Translations under genes and position numbers: made by a program
Assembly: GCA_025618425.1 (NCBI GenBank)
Contig: CM046833.1
Location: 31,555,833 to 31,619,832 of the forward strand
Reading direction: 5' to 3'
Source: Heliocidaris tuberculata
Taxonomy: Eukaryota > Echinodermata > Echinoidea > Camarodonta > Echinometridae
DNA: 64,000 nt
Shown: piece after piece, positions 55,922-64,000 of the stretch
Position numbering within the stretch: the stretch's first letter is position 1
How the letters are laid out: each line of letters starts with the position of its first letter
Notes under the pieces: generated by a model
Databases searched by the model: none
What the model saw: the letters and a program-made list of their open reading frames with translations, nothing else
Told to the model about the DNA's origin: nothing

Positions 55922-58900
55922 GCTCAGACAGAGAGACACTTTTACATGTACAAGCTTATCTGAAGATAACCTTGTACTCCAGACTAGCTTTTACGGTTGA
56001 ATAGGCTTCAATGGCTTTTGTGTGTATCAGCGGGGGCTTTTCCCATTCTAGATGATTCATTCATGAGAGGAAAATAATTATTTAAAATTTCATTCTCAAT
56101 TCTAAATCCCCAAATTTTTGGCACAGTAGTAATACTAAGAGTTGAAGAGTCCCTGAATCAGGTAATCTAGCAAATTTAAGAAAATTAAATCTTGCTTAGA
56201 GTAATTTTGTTGTCTATTTTTGACTGCTGCAACAGTGAATGTTGGCATGGTTGGACACAGTCCCACATAGGCAAGGGCCTATGAGTATGAGTGAGAGAGA
56301 TAAGCTTGTACATGTAAGTGAGAGAGAGAGGTTAGTTAGCTGATGAACGAGTCAAGTGAGTGATTGAGTCTCAGCACAAGCACGTACACCAGGTAAAAAA
56401 AAAAATGGATCTAACGTTAGTGGTCAAAATTATGGTGGCTCTGAAGGGACATCGTAAATCATGGCTATCTTCGCCAACGTTCACGGCTAACTCTGCGATA
56501 TCGTGCATGATTTAGTCATGAATATTAATAATTATCAATTACATCAATTACATGACTCGTGATTCGTAGACGTCGTCATGAATATCTGCATCATTTACAT
56601 GACTCGTAGTCGCACTTATCGCCAATAAGGACAGAATTTACACATCGGATTTGGGATGCAAAATGAACACTCCTCTTTATTGGAGATCCAGGCTGAACAT
56701 AGCCGACTAACATGTGAACGATAAACTCGTCGCTAAAGGGTGACCAACAACAATACAACAATATGGCGTATGTACAAGCTTTATCGGAAGTGAAGATAAG
56801 CTTATGCATAGTCGTAGCAATCATACTACGAGGTTTAATATCTTATTTTGACTTAGATCTAGTCTTAACTTAAGCAGTGGCGGATCCAGTATTTTGTAAG
56901 GGAGGGGGCCTAATATTCACAGAATTTTCTGACAAGCAAAAATGAAAGAAAAAAAAAAGGTCATCAGGTCATCAGCATTTTGGGGTATCTTAATTAATAA
57001 CTCAAAAAGTCTGACCAGCAAAATCCAAAGTCAAAATCATGTCCAAAACTGAAGAAATACCTGCTGATTTTTTTTCGCAGTCACATGTTTTTATTCTGCC
57101 GATGGTGACAGTAGGGTTTACACTCGGCCAAATTTTGACTCCCCCAAAAACTTGGGTTGCGTGCATACGTGCATAAAATCTCCCACTTTCACTTTCTATA
57201 GATATAGAAGATCCACATGTATATCTTCGATGATGGTTTTTCTTTGTAGATCTACTTGTATAAGTTGCAGCCAATTTAATCACATGCCTTGGCTCTGTGT
57301 AGAGATCATGAATAATTTATCTACTAATTGTCATTATTGTCATCATTATTCTTATTTCATTTCACAGATCCCAACTATGCTCACAAGCCTGAACAGGATG
57401 ATCCAAGTAAGTATGTTTTTTTTTTACTGGGCAAGAAATTACTACTTATAAAATCATTATTATTAGGCATAGGCCTTACTTTAAAAAAAAAATCCAAAAA
57501 AATAAAATTATTTATACTGAAGGAAATAAACGATACATATTCCAAGATATTCTTGTTTAAATTGTTTGATTTGATGAAATTCCCAACATATGCTGAAGAA
57601 GACTTTTCAATTTCTCTCTCCCTCTCTCCCTCTCTGCCTCTTCACCTCTCCATCTCTCCATTTCTTGACGGTCTGTCTGTTTCTATATCAACATTATGTG
57701 TTAGTGCTGTTGTAAATTATTCTGATTTCTGGTGTGACATAATTTTTTAAGCATTCATGAGTATAACTGATATTTATTCCCCCTCTCCCTCTCTCTCTTA
57801 GAATTAAGAGCATTCCTAGCCAATTCCCATGCCCAGATGGTCTATGAAGAGAGTGAAAAGTTAACAAAATTGGTGAGTGAGCCCTCGCTTGGATAGCAAA
57901 CAGTAGTAGCAAAGAGATTTTTTGTTGTTGTTGTAATACATTTATGTGTACACAACATTGCTTTGAATTAGCCCGTCATGTCTGCTGTACATGTGTATGT
58001 ATATACACTGTATATGACCAGTGGCCCGTTGCGCAAAACTTGTGTTTGAACGCAGCGCAGGAAAATCAAACGCAACTTTTTCAGCAAATCAGAAGTGCGC
58101 ATCAAGGACTTGCGTTTGATTTTCAGGAGTTCCGATTAAACGCAAGTTTTGTGCAACGGGGCCAGACAAACAATGTAGCACTAGAGTATATTCAGGTTTG
58201 GTGTCTTACAGCAAGCTATCAAATAGTAGGTAGATTTGTTTAACAGTATCAATTTTTCTAACTTTACATAGTACTATTACTTTAATACCGTGCATCAGTT
58301 GTCTCTAGACACATGTCTGATGTTGTAGAAACCGGTCCATAATTTGCTTATTCCCTTTTGTTGATCATGAAATTTACAAACGTATACCTAATGATGGGGT
58401 AAATTGGGTAGATACTGTAAACGTGGAAAATTTTGGCTTGTGGAAATTTTTCGCACATTTCACGTGGCAGGAAAGTTGCGCAGATAGTTTTGTATATATG
58501 TATTCATTTGCCTCTGAGCCTAGCACGTCAACAAAATTGAAAACACGTGAAATTCACCTTACTCAGCCGAGCGCGAAAAATTAATCGCGTGAAATTTTTC
58601 ACTTTTACAGTAGTTAAGATGACATTGTCTGGCTCATTTAGGGGGTTTGACTCGGTCAATATGATTATTCTCCAATCTAGGGAATTATAGTTTCATAGCC
58701 TGCTCACGGTAAGTCAGTATTATTACCCTCGTCACTAGAGTTCATATTCCATACATACATTGCACCATCTCCATGATCTGATGGAGAGCATTCCAACCAG
58801 TTAGCTTGTACAGATGTGCATGCATGCTATTTAAACACAAGTAATGTTCCCATACTCCCAAATACAAATCAGCTTTCAAGTGCTTAAACTGCTCTTCTAA

Positions 58901-60893
58901 TACTGAGTAGTAAGTGAAAATGAATGCTTGATTATTTTCCTCATTATTTTCTCATGACTTTATTTTGAAGGCAATTAAGAGGCAAGAGACAAGAATGATA
59001 CATCAGAAAAGACAAGCTGAGAGGAAAGAGGTAAGACTCTTTTTAGTCTATGAAATTTAATGTTTATATAATGGTGGTATGATATTATAAATTGAAAGTA
59101 TCTGAGAAGTTTCGTTAACTTGCTGTAGTACCCATGTTAAATATAGACTGCATGGTTTATGTCAATGTATGAAAAACGCAGTCAGAAAAACATATTTGAT
59201 AAAGGAAGGGTTTAAAACCTGTCCTATACTGCTTTCCTGGCATGGATTCTCCCAGCAGGCCATTTATGTCATCAGAGCCCTCTAAGATGTAGCGTTAGGT
59301 GACGGGAAAATAATAATAGTTGGAATGAGGTTTGCCCTTTCTTTTAAAATTTATTGCTTTTTTTCTATTTACATTTTTCATCCATTTTGTTTTTCAGAAG
59401 GAGAAGATTTCACACAGAACGAGGAAGCCACTGGTACCAGAAGAGTAAGTCAGATACTGCACTTCAAAATCATTAATGTTTCAAAAATACCAGGGAAATA
59501 TTTCACTGGACAGTACTTACAGAAGATTAATTGGAAATGAAAAGATTCATGCATTAGTGGCAGCAAAATGTACCTTGACAAACTAGTATTAAAGGGCAAT
59601 CCAACCTTTGTTAAAAGCTGATTTGTGTGAAAGCAGAAAAATCAGAGCTACAGTTTGAAAGAAATTGGACAAAGAATAAGAAAGTTATGACTGTTTGAAA
59701 AATGAGATCACTACATCTATGCGAATCTCAAATTGGCAATTTGGTGATTCAATTGTGACCAATCCACTGTCAACTCTCCCATTTGTCGTACACCAAAATA
59801 TCATTAAAATCCTATTTTCTCCTTAGCGCCTTTTCCCTTGGGGCAGTACTCAAAATATGTTGTATATTATATAACATATTGTTATATAGGTCCTCCAAAA
59901 AAGAAAAGATCCTACAAAGTTATACATTTTGAAAAATTGACATTTTAGTCATTTTGTGTGTTGAAGCGATTGGGGAAAGTTGACTGCCGCTACATCACAG
60001 TGACCGTACCGATTCGATCGATTTGAAATTCCCATATGTATAGTGATTACAGCTTTAAAAAAATAACAACTTTCTTATTGTTTGTCTGATAATGTTCATT
60101 CAAACTCTCACCAATTAGCTTCTCTTGAGTTTTCAGCTTTCAAACAAATCATATTATTAAAAAGGTTGGATTGCCCTTTAAAGGGAGAATGAAATCTTCA
60201 TACAAGTTGGTCTGTGTGAAAACTGAAAAAAATCAAAGAAAAAAATTAGGAAAAGTTTGAGATAGATTAGACAATGAATGAAGATGTTATGAAATTTGGA
60301 AAGTTGAGATCACTATTGTAATATCACTATTGTAATGGAGAGTGGAGACCCCCCCCCCCCCCCCTATTAGCTATTCAGTCATAATATGTAATTTTGTAGT
60401 AGGACTACTCAATACATTTCTTGTGTACTAAAACTTCCATAAAATACCTCTACTTTTGTCTCTTTGGGGGGGGGGGGGGAAATAGGCATATTTTGTGTCA
60501 GCAGACATAAAAATTCTTACCCATGTTATGACAGAAAGAATATTAATGTTCTATCTCATTCTTTATCTGAATTATATTGAGCTTTCACCTATTTTTCAGC
60601 TTAGACTTGACCAACTGTGTTAGTACCATTCAGTGCTATTTTGTATATAATTATGATACAATAATTTTGATGTACAGAAGCATCATATTATTTAAAATAT
60701 AAAAGGAAAGAAAAACAAAGCCATTCCATCTTGACTTTGAGTTTCAAGTAGTTTTAACGATCATCCTTTCCCCTCTCTTTCTTACCACAGTGACTATGAG
60801 GTCCTGGACGATGAAGGGGCTACAGCGATGGAGGAACTAGACCAGTTTGATAAGACTCTCCAGGAAAGGACTCAGAAAAACTATGTGGTTTGA
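55620..60893 (+). CDS. Unrecognised 181-residue charged protein, complete, six exons
   Basis: Six exons join in phase: 55620-55845, 57368-57406, 57802-57872, 58971-59030, 59398-59444 and 60791-60893. They run from an ATG at 55620 to TGA at 60891-60893 and give 181 residues. The N-terminal 40 residues are Ser/Gly/Glu rich. Then come a short folded-looking segment ([20 protein letters not shown] and [20 protein letters not shown]) and a continuous charged helix from about residue 90 to 145 ([15 protein letters not shown], then [20 protein letters not shown]). The C terminus is acidic ([10 protein letters not shown]...[15 protein letters not shown]). No signal peptide, membrane segment or catalytic motif is seen. 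All five introns have GT/AG ends and correct phases, so this is a real gene. I cannot name its family. A small helical subunit of a larger complex would fit, but that is a guess. A CpG-rich block lies about 100 bp upstream. Confidence 0.82.
57368..57406 (+). CDS. Unrecognised gene, 39-nt exon
   Basis: Phase 1 in and phase 1 out. The acceptor is TTTCATTTCACAG and the donor GTAAGT. It encodes [13 protein letters not shown]. It is short, but phase and splice sites are right. Confidence 0.75.
57802..57872 (+). CDS. Unrecognised gene, exon 3
   Basis: 71 nt, phase 1 in and phase 0 out. The acceptor follows a strong CT tract and the donor is GTGAGT. It encodes [20 protein letters not shown] then LTKL, the start of the long helix. 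Confidence 0.82.
58020..58166 (+). mobile_element. Short fold-back element, type GCGCAAAACTTG
   Basis: Arms CCCGTTGCGCAAAACTTGTG and CGCAAGTTTTGTGCAACGGG. The loop contains CAAATCAGAAG, a weaker CCAAT-like motif. Lies in an intron of the 181-aa gene. Confidence 0.68.
58413..58613 (+). mobile_element. TA-flanked fold-back MITE family C, copy 3
   Basis: TACTGTAAACGTGG ... TTTTTCACTTTTACAGTA. It shares the ACTCAGCCGAGCGCGAAAAA block with copy 2. It lies in an intron of the 181-aa gene. Confidence 0.75.
58971..59030 (+). CDS. Unrecognised gene, exon 4
   Basis: 60 nt, phase 0. The acceptor is TATTTTGAAG and the donor GTAAGA. It encodes [20 protein letters not shown], a strongly basic helix. Confidence 0.8.
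59398..59444 (+). CDS. Unrecognised gene, exon 5
   Basis: 47 nt, phase 0 in and phase 2 out. The acceptor is TTGTTTTTCAG and the donor GTAAGT. It encodes [15 protein letters not shown]. The alternative frame is not compatible with the neighbours. Confidence 0.78.
59589..60181 (+). mobile_element. TTAA-flanked MITE family A, copy 5
   Basis: 585 bp (59593-60177), TTAA on both sides, more diverged. It lies in the last intron of the 181-aa gene. A related but more distant sequence abuts it at 60181-60320. Confidence 0.82.
60791..60893 (+). CDS. Unrecognised gene, terminal exon
   Basis: 103 nt, phase 2 in. The acceptor is CTTACCACAG. It encodes the acidic stretch [20 protein letters not shown] followed by [13 protein letters not shown] and TGA. 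Confidence 0.82.
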
Positions 60894-62006
60894 CATTGAG
60901 AACTGTGGCTAGAATGTGTGTTCCATGTGTCATTCAGGATAGAGATGAGAGATCGATAGACAGTTTTATCCCACCATATATTATCTTTAAGAAGAGGAGA
61001 AGAGTACTTGGCTGATATTCCTTGTAACATAAGGCATGTAATTACCCAAGTACACCAAACATTCTTCAGACATTATAGAAAGAAATCTTCTCAGGATGTT
61101 TTATGAATGTCATGAGAATGTTGACTGTTTGCTATTCTTGGGAATACGACTTACTTCTCTGAAAAGCTCCATTTGATAGGCATAAACCGTCGACAAAACT
61201 GTATTTTGATGGGAAGATGACATTTCGACATGATATTCAACAAATATATATGTATTTGTCGGAAAAGTGTTCCAAAAAATCCTTCAAAAAAGGCCTCCGA
61301 TGAAACTATGAAAACAAGAAAAGCCTGTCACCGCGTAGTGAGTCCAGCGGTGTCTTACTGCTTAGTTTGCAGGGTTTTATAGCTGGCACTGCCCGACTCA
61401 GCCTGGGTTGCTGTAAGAAGTGCGGGTACTGCCTGGTGTATGTTGACTGGAGTGTTGAAATTTACTGACCATTGTTTTTAAAAAAGAAATTGACTCTGTA
61501 AGTCAACAAAGAAATTTGTAGTCGACGACAGCACTACTGTTGAGTACTGAACCCAGGATAACTTGGCCTTGAGTCTATCAATCTTCATTGTGCTGCTTAC
61601 AGAAGGGATTAAGCATGTTGCGCCATTCTGCTAAATGCGGATGCGCACTATTGAAAGTCATTAGCAGTAAAATATCTAACAATATGAGCTTATTTTATAG
61701 GATACTACTAAAATTAGGTAGTTGCCATCGTTCCATTTCAATTTTTTTCATCAGTCTCTAAATACAGAAATTCCTGTCATGTTTAAAAAGTAATATAAGA
61801 TGTATAAAGCAATCAAAATCTTAGAAGCAAGGTACCAGAAGTTTGCTTTATGGCATGCACAATTTATACTTATGTCCTTCTGCCTGCCACACAACGATTT
61901 GTCTAATATCAAATCAGTATTCATTGGTGAGTGTTCACCTTGACTGCTACACTTAAAGGAATGTTTTTGCTCCGTGGCTTTTAATACGATAAATGTTCTT
62001 ATGTTT

Positions 62007-62105
62007 AAAAGGTAATCCAACCATTATAGCAAGTTGCTTTGAGTGAAAGCAAAAAATTCAAGAGGAAAAGAGTAGTGAAAGTTTAACCAAAATGGAATAA
62101 TGAAC
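62007..62105 (+). mobile_element. Diverged left end related to MITE family A
   Basis: TTAAAAGGTAATCCAACC followed by AGCAAGTTGCTTTGAG and GTGAAAGTTT resembles a family A terminus. The matching other end is not clear, although text at 62690-62810 looks like internal family A sequence. Confidence 0.45.
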
Positions 62106-63046
62106 TAATACATGTACATGTATGAATTTCTTAAACCCTACCATGCTGTGGGCAGATATTCTCACCATGGTGTTATCCTTTTCGCCACCCCCCCCCCCCC
62201 AAATTCTTAGTTTTCTTTAATCATTTATTTAGGGTAGTAAGATGAATACATTGATAAATTCATTAGAATAATAAATGAAAGCGTACTTTTCGTTTAGAAA
62301 TCAATTGTGTAGGATAAAGGGAAAGTAGGATAAAATGGGGTGAAACATGCGCCAGATTTGAAGTCTTCTGCTGTTTATGGATAGCCAGCCGAGGGGAAAG
62401 TTACAGAATAGGTGGTGTGGTACGGGTTAAATTTGAGATCAGTACACATGGGAACATCTCAAATAATTGAATTGGTATTGCCAGTGTGATGTATTGTCAG
62501 ACATCGGCTGCTTTAAACCCAAAATGAATATAAAATGATTATTTTTAAAAAGTTATTTGCTGAGCAGGAATTGTTCTGTTTATTGTTTTAATTGGAGGAC
62601 CAACAGCAACATTCCGTGCATGATATGTCTTGAATACAGCTCAGGGGAAAAGATACTTTTAGATTAGAGATGGAAATTTACATTACCTTAATGTATGGGA
62701 GGGTTGTCCAGATGATGTCACAGTCAAATGACCAATTTGCCAATTTAAGATCTCAGACTCACATAGATTTAGTGATATCAGCTTTCAAACATTAATTACT
62801 GTATAATTGTCCACTGCTTTTTAACAGTTGTTAGAATATGATATGAATATGAAATGATTGTATATAGTTGTCAGATATTTTATGCCTCTATTGGAAATGA
62901 AAGTATATTTTTCAATTTAACTGTATATATCAGTAGTCTCCATATTTTTTTTATTACTTTGAAATATTTCAAATGATGTGGATTTTTATATGAATTGTAT
63001 TGCATTTGACATTCCATTGCTTTTATGTACTACTAAATAGCACTGT

Positions 63047-63052
63047 AATAAA
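63047..63052 (+). terminator. Possible distal poly(A) signal of the 181-aa gene
   Basis: AATAAA about 2.15 kb after the stop codon. It would require a long 3' UTR that includes repeat fragments, so it is weak. Confidence 0.2.
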
Positions 63053-63118
63053 AAGCTCGCTATTTGTAGGAGGAATGATTATTGTATAGCTCCCTCTCAC
63101 ACATACTGAGTTTCCCTG

Positions 63119-63154
63119 AGTCACTCTCTCAACTTGGAGAGAGATAGAGTGAGA

Positions 63155-63199
<45 letters not shown>

Positions 63200-63360
63200 T
63201 GAGAGACCAATAGAGAAAGAGAATGGAGGGAGAAAGAGGAAATGATAGTGTCATAGATATAAGGAGATGGAAGGAAGAAAAGGAAAGGATTAGACAAAGT
63301 AGAAAGGTAAAGAAATAGAAAAATGGAGAGAGAGTGTGATAAAGATAGAGAAAGAAAGTC
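63119..63360 (+). repeat. GA-rich simple repeat
   Basis: A pure (GA)n core at about 63158-63196 in a longer purine-rich stretch, followed at 63415-63510 by a (CTT)n pyrimidine tract. Confidence 0.9.
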
Positions 63361-64000
63361 CTGCATTTTTTTTCATGTTCATTGTCCTTGAAATCAAAGT
63401 TTTTCCTTGTTCTTCCTTCTTCTTCTTCTCCCTTTTTTTATCTTCTTCGTCTTCCTCTTCTTCCTCTTCTTCTTCGTCTTCTTCTTCTTCTTCTCCTCCT
63501 CCTCTTCATTATATTCTTGATTTTTGTTCCATAAAGTTGGGGTTCCTTTACCTTTTTTCTTCCATGTCTAGTTTATTTTCTTCACCATAATTTTGTTTCC
63601 CCCTTTTTCTATTGTTTTTGTTTAAAAATTTTCTTTATATGTTCTATAAATATTTCGATCAAGAATTCGGGGATGCATTTCTTCCAGTGAATATATTCAA
63701 AATGAAATGTACACAACGTGCAAGTACCAGGATATACAGCAACAGTTCCCTCTGTTTATAATTAATGTCTCATAGTTAACTACATGTATATTACCGTCTG
63801 ATGGTAATGCTATGATATACAGTCTGTTGTCTATATAGATCCTTGTGCTGTCTTTCCAGAATCTTATCATTATCACCTGATTTCATTGTGCAGGTACCTA
63901 ATGGAAATTAATGGTTTATAATGTGGATTTGTGAATGTGAGAAGCAGGGTAAAAGGGAGTCTGTTCGACGTAGAATGAGTTAGAGCAGCTCTCTCTCTCT

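Larger units (their letters stand above)
60894..64000. other. 3' UTR and downstream DNA of the 181-aa gene
   Basis: Contains MITE family A relics (62007-62830) and simple repeats (63119-63510). No further exon or gene found to the window end. Confidence 0.5.

Overview
This is eukaryotic, intron-rich, AT-rich DNA from an animal, most likely a marine invertebrate deuterostome such as a sea urchin or other echinoderm. That assignment is an inference. It rests on small exons with GT/AG introns, vertebrate-like orthologues at modest identity, and dense non-autonomous DNA transposons, LINEs and tRNA-derived SINEs. There are no bacterial genes, no rRNA genes and no CRISPR array. Any 'system' here would be eukaryotic genes plus transposable elements.

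Four genes can be built exon by exon with splice sites and matching phases. (1) 1809-9727 (+): the last eight exons of a coiled-coil gene resembling CCDC15, whose 5' end lies upstream of or outside the window. (2) 14637-16022 (-): a complete two-exon, ten-finger C2H2 zinc-finger protein of 367 aa. (3) 25657-32262 (-): TMEM192, a four-helix late-endosome/lysosome membrane protein, complete except for a short first exon that I could not find. (4) 55620-60893 (+): a complete six-exon gene for a 181-aa charged protein that I do not recognise.

Everything else is mostly repeats. Two decayed non-LTR retrotransposons lie on the minus strand: a 5'-truncated CR1/L2-like element at 40720-42458, and an RTE-like element with endonuclease, RT and C-terminal zinc-finger remnants at about 48890-52670. 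DNA-transposon relatives (MITEs) are abundant. They include five copies of a ~585-bp TTAA-flanked family, two inverted copies of a ~408-bp TTAA-flanked family, four to five elements with CAG...CTG-type or similar ends and 8-bp duplications (hAT-like), pogo-like TA elements, a ~200-bp TA family in three copies, and several short fold-back elements with an ATTGG motif in the loop. A ~5-kb tandem array (33.8-38.9 kb) holds three ~1.65-1.73 kb units, two of which carry a tRNA-Gly-like module. A TTAAGG hexamer tract lies at 30.8-31.0 kb.

The genes show no sign of working together. They look like an ordinary unlinked chromosome neighbourhood, with repeats filling introns and spacers. The most unusual points are the tandem array with tRNA-like modules, the nested insertions, a tandem duplication of the TMEM192 stop-codon region that keeps the reading frame, the unrecognised 181-aa gene, and the shared architecture of the fold-back elements.
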